Origin: Veillonellaceae bacterium
Lineage (GTDB): Bacteria > Bacillota_C > Negativicutes > UBA1444
Length of the DNA: 64,000 nt
NCBI GenBank assembly: GCA_012798135.1
Contig: JAAZNU010000022.1
Coordinates: 1-64,000, forward strand
Direction: 5' to 3'
The notes under the pieces were generated by a model. The model had not been told where the DNA came from. It worked only from the letters and a program-made list of their open reading frames with translations, and did not search any database. The first letter of the stretch is position 1. Every line of letters begins with the position of its first letter. This document shows, one piece after another, positions 35,748 to 44,229 of the stretch. A program made the position numbers and the translations under genes.

Positions 35748-37040
35748 TTAATACCAACCAATATTCAGCTTGAGAAGAATCAAGGAATAGCAGATAATCA
35801 GCACGATGGTCGTTGGCCAGAACGACAAGGAAATCCAGCGGGACCAGCCAACTTTTGAACCAAATTTTTCCATGCTACTGTACGCGACCACATTGGCGGA
35901 AGCACCGATCGGCGTAATATTGCCGCCGATGTCAACGCCCAGGGCCAAAGCCCAGACCATGATCGGCAAGGCCAGCATATTGCTGGTTTGCGAAATGTCT
36001 TTGAGAATAACCCCCATGGTTAGAGCCAACGGGACATTGTCCACGACGCCGCTGGTGTAACCGGCGCCAAACAGCAGGAAAGCCAGAAGAATATATGGAT
36101 TGCCGCCGGAAATGGCGACCATGCTGTCAGCCAAAAACTTGATGACATGAGTTTTCTCCAGACCGCCGACGATTACGAACAGAGCGATGAAAAACAGTAG
36201 TACATCAATGTCGATGCGATGAATGATGTCGTGTGTTTTGTGGCCGCCTAAAAGGATGGAGATGATTGCCGGAATTAAAGCGGCTTCGGCTACGGAAATT
36301 TTAATGCCGACGGCATGCTCAAGAAACGCATGGGAGGTCAACAAAATAATGGCGGCAAAGAAGCCGGCCAAGCCCACTTTGAGTAGATAACGATCTGTAA
36401 TTTTATCTGAAGGATGCAAGCCTTCGGTTACTACGCAACTTGCTTGCGAGTCGGCGATCTTCTTTCGCTCCCGGGCATAAAATAATAAAACGCATACGAT
36501 GGCGCTGATGATGGCGATCGGTGCGGTATGGGTGGCAAAATCATTGAACGTAAATCCGAGCATCGTTCCGAGAATGACGTTGGGCGGATCGCCGACGAGG
36601 GTTGCGGCTCCGCCGATGTTGGCGCCGCATACTTCTGCTACGACCAGGGGAATGGGATCCATGTCAACGCAACGGCAGATTTCATAGGTCAGGCTGACCA
36701 GAAACAGCATGACGGTGATGCTGTCGATAAAAGCCGCCAAAAAAGCTGATAATAATGGAAATACAATAAAAATAGCTGCGGCCTTGTAATGTAGTTTTTC
36801 GGCTACCAACAGAGCGAGAAACTGAAAAAAACCGGCTTCGGAAAGCATCGCAACCAAAGAAAACATGCCAAATAACAGCCCGATGGTTTCCCAACTGACA
36901 TAGGTCATGGCTTCCTTGATATCCATGACTCCAAATACCAGCATGGCAACAGCACCGGTGATCGCAACTATGGTTCGGGGAATTCTGTCAATAATGAGGA
37001 CGATAAAGGTAATCAAGAAAATGGCGCCAGATAAAAGCAT
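35748..37040 (-). CDS. ArsB/NhaD-type ion transporter superfamily permease
   Basis: The 430-aa protein starts at ATG 37040, seven bases after AGGAGG. It has about eleven membrane segments and hallmarks of the IT superfamily: AFIDSITVMLFLVSLTYE, EVCGANIGGAATLVGDPPNVILG and a matching second half GVDIGGNITPIGASANVV. Relatives move arsenite, Na+/H+ or di- and tricarboxylates; the sequence alone does not say which. No arsenic genes are nearby. The LysR gene upstream on the same strand may regulate it, and a 339-base leader with a possible attenuator lies in between. Confidence 0.82.
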   Translation of the reverse strand: MLLSGAIFLITFIVLIIDRIPRTIVAITGAVAMLVFGVMDIKEAMTYVSWETIGLLFGMFSLVAMLSEAGFFQFLALLVAEKLHYKAAAIFIVFPLLSAFLAAFIDSITVMLFLVSLTYEICRCVDMDPIPLVVAEVCGANIGGAATLVGDPPNVILGTMLGFTFNDFATHTAPIAIISAIVCVLLFYARERKKIADSQASCVVTEGLHPSDKITDRYLLKVGLAGFFAAIILLTSHAFLEHAVGIKISVAEAALIPAIISILLGGHKTHDIIHRIDIDVLLFFIALFVIVGGLEKTHVIKFLADSMVAISGGNPYILLAFLLFGAGYTSGVVDNVPLALTMGVILKDISQTSNMLALPIMVWALALGVDIGGNITPIGASANVVAYSSMEKFGSKVGWSRWISLSFWPTTIVLIICYSLILLKLNIGWY

Positions 37041-37077
37041 GATGTTTCCTCCTGACTCGATTTTTCTTGCGCACGGC

Positions 37078-37163
37078 AAAAAAAAACAGCTGCCGTTACG
37101 CCCTGGATTGCGGCAATGTGTAGAAGCTACCGACCCGTTTTGTGTAATTCGTACCCGCTTCTA
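37078..37163 (-). promoter_or_regulatory. Leader of the permease gene with hairpin and terminator-like element
   Basis: The 339-base gap between the LysR stop and the permease start is AT-rich. On the minus strand it holds TAGAAGC (37163-37157) pairing with GCTTCTA (37127-37121), then TTGCCG...CGGCAGCTG followed by nine T (37086-37078). A short frame behind GGAGGG (MIEAGTNYTKRVG...QSRA, 23 aa) overlaps the hairpin. This looks like an attenuation leader, but I cannot assign a family. Confidence 0.4.
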
Positions 37164-37379
37164 TCATTGCTCAAAAGATTAATTTCCCTCCTCTCTTAGC
37201 AAGTTTTAAAAATTAGTCACGTACGACTTGAATCCAAAAGAAAACTAATGCAAAAACGTTTTATTATATAAATTGGCTGAATCATAAAGAAATCCTGTCG
37301 GTTCTAAACTTGTCCTACAAATTTTTTTTTAAAATTTCCGGGTGTTGATGATGTATACAAAATAATGTTTTTATAAATT

Positions 37380-38252
37380 TTAATTGTCCATGGCCGATTC
37401 GGATTGAGGACGGAACAGTTCAATGAAATGCGCCGCCGCGGTGGAAAGCGAGTATTTTTTTCGCCAGATGACAGCGCCTACAGTTACCAGCGCCGGAATG
37501 GATATTTTCCTGACAAATAATGGGCTGCCTTGCAAAAGGCTAATGGCAGATTCGGGTACGATTGCCACACCCAACCCCAGCCTGGCCCAAATCAATAAAG
37601 GGGTGACATCATCGTTGATGCACAAGATGTTCCGGCAGTATTCAATAACGAACGGTTCGTAGCGGCGGTGAATCAACAGGGGCATATTCGCCAAATCACC
37701 GATATGAAGTATGCCGTCTCCTGATGGCAAATATTGACCGGGTGCCGAGACTACCATCATATTTTCATTGGGCAACGCAATAGAGTTATATACGGATTCA
37801 TTTATCGGAAGTCGTACCAACCCAATTTCTATGAGCCCGGAATCTAGCAATTCCAGAATACGCCGAGTATCTCCCTGACGCAGATCAAAGGTTACTCCTG
37901 GATAAAGCAGGTGATATTTCTGAATATACCCCGGAAGCAGGGAGCGACCGGAAGAAGTGATGGTCCCGATCGTTAACTTGCCGCGCAGCCCATCCGCGGT
38001 TTCATGAACTTCATCAATGGCGGTATTCATCAAAGACACAATCTGTTCGGCGCGATTTTGTAACACCCTGCCGGCTTCCGTGAGAACAACCTGCTTCTTG
38101 CTTCTCTGGAACAGCTGGACGCCCAGTTCGCTTTCCAGGGCGATAATTTGTTGACTTAACGGTGGCTGCGTAATGTTTAACCGTTCCGCTGCCTTGGTGA
38201 TATGACCTTCATCGGCTACCGCCAAAAAATATTTGAGTTGACGAAATTCCAT
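37380..38252 (-). CDS. LysR-type transcriptional regulator (CynR/CatR-like)
   Basis: The 290-aa regulator has the helix-turn-helix MEFRQLKYFLAVADEGHITKAAERLNITQPPLSQQI, the linker helix and an effector domain with GLRGKLTIGTITSSG. It lies upstream of, and in the same direction as, the ArsB/NhaD-type permease and is divergent from the small RNA at 38.35 kb. A palindrome ATATTT-T-AAATAT (38308-38320) about 55 bases before its start could be its own operator. The ligand is unknown. Confidence 0.88.
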   Translation of the reverse strand: MEFRQLKYFLAVADEGHITKAAERLNITQPPLSQQIIALESELGVQLFQRSKKQVVLTEAGRVLQNRAEQIVSLMNTAIDEVHETADGLRGKLTIGTITSSGRSLLPGYIQKYHLLYPGVTFDLRQGDTRRILELLDSGLIEIGLVRLPINESVYNSIALPNENMMVVSAPGQYLPSGDGILHIGDLANMPLLIHRRYEPFVIEYCRNILCINDDVTPLLIWARLGLGVAIVPESAISLLQGSPLFVRKISIPALVTVGAVIWRKKYSLSTAAAHFIELFRPQSESAMDN

Positions 38253-38331
38253 GTGTCTACCCCTTAAAACATGCAGTCGAATTTCATATGAACTTAAGTC
38301 GAAATAGATATTTTAAATATTAGTTTTACCT

Positions 38332-38340
38332 TGCTATAAT
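38332..38340 (+). promoter_or_regulatory. Extended -10 promoter of the second small RNA
   Basis: TGCTATAAT is a perfect extended -10 element (TG-N-TATAAT). The -35 region (TTTAAA) is poor, which extended -10 promoters tolerate. The start is predicted near 38347. Confidence 0.6.
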
Positions 38341-38346
38341 GATAAT

Positions 38347-38509
38347 GAGGTGGTATGAGATAGCGCCGATAAAAACAACAATAATACCACTTCAGCAATC
38401 TGGCGTTGAAGGGCCCCTTTGAACCGCTAAGCACAGACGCTGGAATAGCAAAATTTTACCAATGTTAGATGCGGTTTCTTTCAGGCATAAAGAAACTGCA
38501 TCTTTTTTT
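38347..38509 (+). ncRNA. Probable small non-coding RNA, about 160 nt, family not recognised
   Basis: Three hairpins lie between a promoter and a terminator: AGGTGGTAT/ATACCACTT (38348-38392), GCGTTGAAGG...CCTTTGAACCGC (about 38403-38427) and the terminator GATGCGGTTTCTTT-caggcat-AAAGAAACTGCATC (38468-38502) followed by seven T. There is no credible reading frame, and no gene follows on the plus strand, so it is not an obvious riboswitch for a neighbour. It may be a trans-acting sRNA or an orphaned leader. The rest of the 386-base gap around it holds no gene I can support. Confidence 0.6.
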
Positions 38510-38638
38510 GAATATTTTCCTTCTTGATGTTAGCACTTTTAGAACGAAAGAACAAGTCTTAAGTGTCCTAAGTTTTGCGGGACTAACACGAACCGCTGCG
38601 GCAATAGCGGAAATGCTTTGGGCGGAGGATGACGCCGG

Positions 38639-39346
38639 TTATTCTTCAATCGTCAAAATGCAAGGACCGTAGACAAATCCTTTAAAGTTGGAATCGTAAT
38701 GGAGAATGTATCGCCCATTTACGGTCGCTGTCCAGCGCCATTCGTCAGGCTCTGGGCTCGTTGTGTCGCCGGGTTTTCGCCACCATTTACCATAGGCATC
38801 CGGAATTCCAGGCGTATGTCCGGTGATATCCGGGCCGGTGATTGCCGAGGGCCAGCACAAAGAATGTTTCGAGGCGGCCTGCCGATTTGGGCGCAAAACC
38901 AGAGTCTGTCCTTTTTGTAAATCCACTGCGTATTGGTGGCTACCGGCACCAATCAGCCGACCGTTGATCGTATAGGGAAAGGAAGAGATGGCGTCGATAA
39001 AACCGTTGCAGGCATAATCGGTTCGCTTGGCAACAATCCATCCTTCCCGGGTAATCGCTCCCGTCGTCCAAGTGATTTTGAACCAGCCGTTCTGCTCCGA
39101 CAATATAGCGCCGATATGGCCGTTAGGCAAGGCGGCAATGACATTGTCCGGCCGTATTTCCGGCGACGAGCGTACATCTAACGGCGGTTCCGGATCATTT
39201 ACCTGATATTGATGAATGAAACAATTTTCGCGTGACGGCATCGGGTCCGCTGGCTGGGGCGGACCAAAAGCGGGCTCGGCTCCGGCAAGCGACGTGAACA
39301 GCAACCACAGAGCCAAGCTCAGGCACAAGGCAATCGGAATTTTCAT
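38639..39346 (-). CDS. Exported SH3-domain protein, unknown function
   Basis: The 235-aa precursor has a signal peptide (MKIPIALCLSLALWLLFTSLAGA-EP). Residues 45-105 resemble a bacterial SH3 domain (LDVRSSPEI...VIAALPNGHIGAILSEQNGWFKITW...REGWIVAKRTDY). The C-terminal half (VDLQKGQTLVLRP..., WRWTATVNGRYILHYDSNFKGF) is beta-rich and of unknown type. It is probably periplasmic and may bind cell-wall material. It is preceded by GAGGG and has no operon partner. Confidence 0.65.
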   Translation of the reverse strand: MKIPIALCLSLALWLLFTSLAGAEPAFGPPQPADPMPSRENCFIHQYQVNDPEPPLDVRSSPEIRPDNVIAALPNGHIGAILSEQNGWFKITWTTGAITREGWIVAKRTDYACNGFIDAISSFPYTINGRLIGAGSHQYAVDLQKGQTLVLRPNRQAASKHSLCWPSAITGPDITGHTPGIPDAYGKWWRKPGDTTSPEPDEWRWTATVNGRYILHYDSNFKGFVYGPCILTIEE

Positions 39347-39659
39347 GTCGCGGTTCCCTCCTCGGTTTCACTGTTTACTGTTTTACGTATGACTAATTTG
39401 GAGCAATGCGCGGTCAGCCCGATAATTTCTCTCCAATACAGTATATGGCGCCGCCGTCGACGGTTCAAGATAAAGAATAATTCATGATCGATGGTTATTT
39501 ATGAAGGTTTTTTCGAATCAATGTCAAATAAATTAAAATTATGCGCATGTACAAAAGGATTTGACGGATATGACAACCTATGCGAGCTGCACTAGGAGGT
39601 GATCGACGCAGTCAAAATGGATTTCTCAAGAGGGACAGGCTTAGGTGAGGGGGATAAAA
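39347..39659. other. Intergenic region upstream of the binding lipoprotein
   Basis: About 310 bases, AT-rich in the middle (39480-39560). AGGAGGTGATC at 39594-39604 is a near-complete complement of the 16S tail, yet the nearest ATG (39617) opens only a 44-codon frame that overlaps the start of the next gene. I see no firm promoter or known RNA element. Confidence 0.4.
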
Positions 39660-40835
39660 ATGAAAAATTGTCTGCAAAAGCGCGGATTGCTACTATTTTT
39701 CCTTCTGTTGACGTTGTCTGCCAGTTTGGCCGTTGCTGGTTGCGGCGATAGCAGCGCCAAGAATATCAAGATCGGCATGGTGTATGAGTTAACGGGGAAC
39801 ACTGCCTCCTACGGAACTTCGGCGGCCAACGGCGCGAAGTTGGCGTTCAAGGCTATCAATGCCGGCGGCGGGGTGCTGGGAAAGCAGATTCAGCTGATCA
39901 CCGCCGACAATAAGGGAGAACCGTCCGAATCCGCCAATGCGATGACCAAGGTGATTACACAGGATAAAGTCGTCGCGGTCACGGGCGTCACGGTCAGCTC
40001 CTGCGGCATTGCTGCTTCGGCGGTTGCCGAGGACAATAAAATACCCTTTGTTGCGGCGGCGGCGGTGAATCCCAAGGTTACCGTCGATGAACGAACGGGA
40101 AAGGTGAAAAACTATACGTTCCGAGCCTGTTTTATTGACTCTTTTCAGGGCATTGTCGGAGTGAATTTTGCCATCAACAGCCTTAAGGCGAAAAACGTGG
40201 CGATCATGACCGACAGCTCCAGCGACTATAGCAAGGGACTGACCGGAATCTTCAAAAATGCCTTTGTCGGCAAAGGCGGAAACATTGTCGCCGAGGAAGC
40301 CTATCTGCAGAAAGACCAGGATTATAAGTCGATTCTGACCAAGATCAAAGCAAAGAATCCTGACTTATTGTATATTCCCGGCTACTATGAGGATGTTGGC
40401 AAGATCATCAAGCAAGCGCGGGAACTGGGCATGATGGTACCCGTTCTGGGCGCGGATGCCTGGGATTCTCCCGTTTTGGTTGAGTTGGCCGGCGCCCAGG
40501 CATTGAACAATACCTTCTTCACAAACTTCTATTCGGTCGAAGACAAGAACCCGGTTTCCAACAGTTTTGTGGAGGCCTATAAAAAAGAATACGGCGCCAT
40601 CCCCGACTCCATGGCGGCAATGGGATATGATGCGGCCAATTTGCTGGTGGACGCGATTCGCCGGGCGAACAGCACGGAATCCGCGAAGATCAAAGATGCC
40701 CTGACCGCCACCAAAACCTTTAAAAGCGTGAGCGGGGAGATGAGCCTCAACGACATGCATGATGCGGTACGCGGTGTAGTGATCATAGAGATGAAGAACG
40801 GCAAACAAGTCTATAAGGAAACCATCAAACCCTAA
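39660..40835 (+). CDS. Branched-chain amino acid-type ABC substrate-binding lipoprotein (LivJ/K family)
   Basis: The 391-aa precursor starts at ATG 39660 behind GAGGGGG. A lipoprotein signal ends at LAVAGC, giving a lipidated Cys. The mature part has the type I periplasmic-binding fold of LivJ/UrtA proteins (IKIGMVYELTGNTASYGTSAANGAKLAF near the start, AAMGYDAANLLVDAI near the end). It would present amino acids, amides or urea-like compounds to an ABC importer. No livHMGF genes lie beside it, so it is an orphan or serves a distant transporter. Confidence 0.88.
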   Translation: MKNCLQKRGLLLFFLLLTLSASLAVAGCGDSSAKNIKIGMVYELTGNTASYGTSAANGAKLAFKAINAGGGVLGKQIQLITADNKGEPSESANAMTKVITQDKVVAVTGVTVSSCGIAASAVAEDNKIPFVAAAAVNPKVTVDERTGKVKNYTFRACFIDSFQGIVGVNFAINSLKAKNVAIMTDSSSDYSKGLTGIFKNAFVGKGGNIVAEEAYLQKDQDYKSILTKIKAKNPDLLYIPGYYEDVGKIIKQARELGMMVPVLGADAWDSPVLVELAGAQALNNTFFTNFYSVEDKNPVSNSFVEAYKKEYGAIPDSMAAMGYDAANLLVDAIRRANSTESAKIKDALTATKTFKSVSGEMSLNDMHDAVRGVVIIEMKNGKQVYKETIKP

Positions 40836-40855
40836 GATTACAGGCAGCTCAAACA

Positions 40856-40900
40856 AAAAACGCAGGCGTGTGTTGAACGGCAACATTCTCCTGCGTTTTT
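40856..40900. terminator. Bidirectional terminator between the binding protein and GGDEF genes
   Basis: AAAAACGCAGG (40856-40866) and CCTGCGTTTTT (40890-40900) form an 11-bp stem with T-rich flanks on both strands. The GGDEF stop codon (40901-40899) overlaps its right end. Confidence 0.85.
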
Positions 40901-42020
40901 ATTTTCCAGCTACGTTTTGTCGGCGTTTTTCTTGGTACATTTCCTGGTCGACCATGGCTAAAAATTGCTCGGGAGTTTGGTTCAAATGCGGGTCGTAAAC
41001 TGCCTGGCCGATACTGAGTGTCAAACAGTAAGGCTTGCCGCTGGATTGATTGAATTGTTCAAAGTTTTTTCGAATCCGTTCTACCATTTTGCATAATGCG
41101 TCTGTGGAGTCTAACCGCGTCAATATCAAAAATTCATCGCCGCCGTAACGGGCGAGAAAGTCGTCGTAACGCAACGATTGTCGCAGCAACTGCGCTGTGT
41201 GCACTAGCGCTTCGTCGCCAACCACATGCCCGAAAGTATCATTGATTCCCTTGAAATTATTGACGTCGACCATGATGGCCGAAATCGCGGTACGGCCGGC
41301 GTCTTGGATGCTGGCCCGCAGCTGTTGGTCGATTTGCAGGCGATTGAATGCTTTGGTGAGGTAGTCCAGCCCCAGTTGACGATTTTGGATATAAATATAA
41401 CAAACCAATAACGAGAGGGCAACACTGGGCCAGGCTAAACCGGTACCGTACAAACAGACTTGCAATATTCCCCCAAGGAAGGGAATAACATGAAATAGCA
41501 GCAACGGATTGAGAAATACGGGGTCCAGCCGATGCCGAGCCCGGTATGTACGCATTAAAGCGTAGGCAAGGTAGGAATAACTCAGCACAGTATCCAGCAA
41601 AAACCAAGGCTCCCGCCGGTAAGCGCCATTGGCGCCCACACTGAATAAAACTGGCGCAAAGGAGTTGCCGACTACTAATGCTTCGGCGGCCAGCAGAGGC
41701 AGCAGCCGAAGCAGTCGATGTCGCTTCAGCTGTTCTTTGGCAGTGCCCAGCTGATAATCGGTGTACAGACTCCAGAGATAACCTGGAACTGGGTGCAATG
41801 CAAAACAGACGGTATTCCAGAAATATTTCCAGTGCCAAGTGGAATACCAGCTCGCCGCCTCGGTTGCCAGCAGCAGGATACAAGACGCCAGTAACGCCCG
41901 AAACAAGCGGAAGGAGTATTCCTGCCAGTTGATACGGTTTTGCGTGTCGACAAACATGATCATGCATACAAACATGGCAAATAAATGAATTTGAATGCGG
42001 ACCAATGATTCGGTTACCAT
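40899..42020 (-). CDS. Membrane diguanylate cyclase (GGDEF)
   Basis: The 373-aa protein has about six membrane segments (residues 8-220) without a recognised ligand domain, then a GGDEF domain (about 225-370). The active site RYGGDEF is intact and is preceded by an RxxD inhibitory site (RYDD), so it should make c-di-GMP with product feedback. The start ATG 42020 has a poor ribosome site. No EAL or PilZ gene is in the window. Confidence 0.88.
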   Translation of the reverse strand: MVTESLVRIQIHLFAMFVCMIMFVDTQNRINWQEYSFRLFRALLASCILLLATEAASWYSTWHWKYFWNTVCFALHPVPGYLWSLYTDYQLGTAKEQLKRHRLLRLLPLLAAEALVVGNSFAPVLFSVGANGAYRREPWFLLDTVLSYSYLAYALMRTYRARHRLDPVFLNPLLLFHVIPFLGGILQVCLYGTGLAWPSVALSLLVCYIYIQNRQLGLDYLTKAFNRLQIDQQLRASIQDAGRTAISAIMVDVNNFKGINDTFGHVVGDEALVHTAQLLRQSLRYDDFLARYGGDEFLILTRLDSTDALCKMVERIRKNFEQFNQSSGKPYCLTLSIGQAVYDPHLNQTPEQFLAMVDQEMYQEKRRQNVAGK

Positions 42021-42066
42021 GATTGTATTTTACTACCAACTGCCGTCAGTGTAAATTGATCAGCCA

Positions 42067-42906
42067 TCAGGGCGTTGTCTGAAGGCGAACTGTTGCCGGC
42101 GTTCCTGTCTGCAGTGCTTCGGCGGTCATGCCGGCATTGACGAATGTAATATGGGCCTGAAATGATACTACCTGGTTTTCCCGCAATTCGGGCAGGATAC
42201 TTGACACTTCACCCAGAAGGGCTTGTCCGGCAATTTCAACGACGGCTGGCGTACCCAGGGGAACTTTATTTAACTCATCCTGTGTCAGCGAAACAACGGC
42301 TTCCAGCTTATTGCCGCTTCCTAAAGAAAGCAGTCGCTGATCCGCCAGCACCGTACTTTCCGCCGTGACTGTCAAACCAGTGACAATACCGGCTATCGGC
42401 GCGTTGGTCGTCGCCGTAACAATGCGTGCAGGTCCGGTAGCCGGTGCTGATTGGCCATTGGCGGCTTTGGCGGTTGACGACTGCGAGCCGGTGGCGTTTT
42501 CCCATTCCCGCCGGGAAATGATGCCTTGTTCATAGAGCTGTTTGAGTCGCCCGGAATCGACTTTCGTGATTCTGGATTTTTCACTGGTTTCCGTCTCGGT
42601 CGGCGCCGCGTATTCCAGCTTGAATAGGGGGGAACCGGCCTGGACCTGTTGACCGTTTTTCACATAGACCTCGATGATTTTGCCGGCAAACCCGCTATTG
42701 ACGGGTAGCAGAGTTGCGTTGGCAATGGCGCCGGCCCGGACTATTGCCGTTGCGCTTTTGTCCGCCGGGGCCGGGTTTGACACAGGCTCCGGCACAATGG
42801 CCGGTTGGGGGTAAAGTCTGTATCTGTTGGCGAACAGCAACAACCCAATCCCAAAGAGTGCTGCGAGGATGATGAAATTACGGTTTTTTTGAAACCATGG
42901 TTTCAT
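42067..42906 (-). CDS. HlyD-like membrane adaptor protein
   Basis: The 279-aa protein starts at ATG 42906 behind GGAGATG. One N-terminal membrane anchor (residues 11-26) precedes a biotinyl-lipoyl-like half (GFAGKIIEVYVKNGQQVQAGSPLFKLE), a short helical hairpin (DSGRLKQLYEQGIISRREWENA), the second lipoyl half (APIAGIVTGLTVTAESTVLADQRLLSLG) and a beta-barrel. This is the order of periplasmic adaptors of efflux systems. No inner-membrane pump or TolC gene is adjacent, so its partner is unknown. Confidence 0.75.
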   Translation of the reverse strand: MKPWFQKNRNFIILAALFGIGLLLFANRYRLYPQPAIVPEPVSNPAPADKSATAIVRAGAIANATLLPVNSGFAGKIIEVYVKNGQQVQAGSPLFKLEYAAPTETETSEKSRITKVDSGRLKQLYEQGIISRREWENATGSQSSTAKAANGQSAPATGPARIVTATTNAPIAGIVTGLTVTAESTVLADQRLLSLGSGNKLEAVVSLTQDELNKVPLGTPAVVEIAGQALLGEVSSILPELRENQVVSFQAHITFVNAGMTAEALQTGTPATVRLQTTP

Positions 42907-43023
42907 TGGTACATCTCCGTTTCATACAATGAATACATCCTCTCACTTTTCGTTTTTGACGTCAAGCGCGCTTCGGTGTATCATAAACACTATCGAAAAT
43001 TACTTTGAGGGGAAGCCAACATT

Positions 43024-43614
43024 ATGTCAGACTTACTGAAAAATTCAAAAGGCGCAAAGGTGCGACGCCTGTCAGGCCTGCTCGCGTTTGCTTTCGTTCT
43101 GTTCTTTTCTGCCATTACCCTGTACCCGCCTCATTCCACTTATGCGCTGCCACCAACCCAATCACCCGCGGCACCGGATGCCGACATTACCGGAAAACTC
43201 GCCAGGACTCCGTCTATTTGGCCGGTCGGTGGTGTAGTGTCGTCCACTTTCGGTTGGCGCACGTCGCCGTTTGGCGACGGCAGTGAACTGCATTCGGGCA
43301 TCGATATCGCCATTCATGCGGGGGCACCTGTGGTGGCGACGGCGGACGGCCGCGTCATTCAAAGCGGGCCGGCCGGCGGATACGGAAATCTGGTACAGAT
43401 CGATCACGGCAACGGGATAACCACCTTGTACGGTCACAATTCGCAGGTGGCGGTCACCGCCGGACAACAGGTTAAGAAGGGGCAAGTGATTTCTTATGCC
43501 GGGAGTACCGGCAGAAGCACCGGCCCGCATGTGCATTATGAAATCCGGCAGCATGATACGGCCATTGATCCCTGGCGATATTTGGTATCCGACCGAGGCA
43601 CACAAAAAAGCTGA
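43024..43614 (+). CDS. M23 (LytM) family cell-wall peptidase
   Basis: The 196-aa precursor has a hydrophobic N-terminal signal or anchor (residues 17-40) and a complete LytM domain. The zinc ligands are His and Asp in HSGIDIA and the second His in HVHYE; GYGNLVQIDHGNGITTLYGH is the usual core. It should cut peptidoglycan cross-links in the periplasm. It starts at ATG 43024 behind GAGGGG. Confidence 0.9.
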   Translation: MSDLLKNSKGAKVRRLSGLLAFAFVLFFSAITLYPPHSTYALPPTQSPAAPDADITGKLARTPSIWPVGGVVSSTFGWRTSPFGDGSELHSGIDIAIHAGAPVVATADGRVIQSGPAGGYGNLVQIDHGNGITTLYGHNSQVAVTAGQQVKKGQVISYAGSTGRSTGPHVHYEIRQHDTAIDPWRYLVSDRGTQKS

Positions 43615-43628
43615 ACCGGATTTGCCGA

Positions 43629-43700
43629 ATGAAGGCTACTAAATGAAGGCTACTAATGGCAACAGCCCGCGATTATCGCGGGCTGTTGCCATTAGTAGCC
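43629..43700. repeat. Tandem 14-base repeat joined to a 53-base near-perfect palindrome
   Basis: ATGAAGGCTACTAA occurs twice head to tail (43629-43642, 43643-43656). Overlapping the second copy, a 26-bp inverted repeat begins at GGCTACTAATGG (43648) and ends at CCATTAGTAGCC (43700) with a single-base centre at 43674. It lies in the convergent gap between the M23 peptidase and STAS genes. No T-run follows on either strand, so it is a poor standard terminator. Confidence 0.85.
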
Positions 43701-43736
43701 GGAAAGTCCGAATACCGGCTGCTTTTTTGCGGAACC

Positions 43737-44207
43737 TTACGCCTTTTCATCCATGACGGTAGGTCGGATGGGGGTCGAGTAAGCCCGGGCAATATCTTTG
43801 ATTGACTTTTCAATGGGGATCTGCGTAGCCGGTTCGGGTTCTTTTTCTGTACTTCCGGCATTGGCCGACGCTAAGTCGCCGGAGAGGGCGGCAACCGCTT
43901 CCGTGCTGGAAGCATGGACTCCGAACAAATCCGCCAAGCCGGTCATTTCAAAAATCTCCATAATTCCGGGATTGAGACAACAAAGAGATAAACCGCCGCC
44001 GGCTTTGACAGTTCGCTTTAAACCGGATAGAAACACACGCAGGCCGCTGCTCGAAACATATTCCGTGTGGGAAAAATCACAGACAATCTTGAAGCAACCG
44101 TTGTTGATCAGGTCATTACACAGCTTTTCCAATTCCGGTGCGGAAGTGACGTCGACTCGTTGGGGCAGCGTTATGAGACGAATGCCGCCTTGTTCCATTA
44201 ATTGCAT
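43737..44207 (-). CDS. STAS-domain anti-sigma factor antagonist
   Basis: The 156-aa protein is a SpoIIAA/RsbV-type STAS domain (residues 1-105) with the phosphorylatable serine region YVSSSGLRVFL (Ser52-54), followed by an Ala/Glu-rich tail of about 50 residues of unknown role. It should bind an anti-sigma kinase when unphosphorylated. It lies 22 bases after the second STAS gene in the same operon. The PP2C/HATPase protein at 6-9.2 kb is a candidate modifier. Confidence 0.85.
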   Translation of the reverse strand: MQLMEQGGIRLITLPQRVDVTSAPELEKLCNDLINNGCFKIVCDFSHTEYVSSSGLRVFLSGLKRTVKAGGGLSLCCLNPGIMEIFEMTGLADLFGVHASSTEAVAALSGDLASANAGSTEKEPEPATQIPIEKSIKDIARAYSTPIRPTVMDEKA

Positions 44208-44229
44208 TTTGTTATATCCCCTTTGAGCA

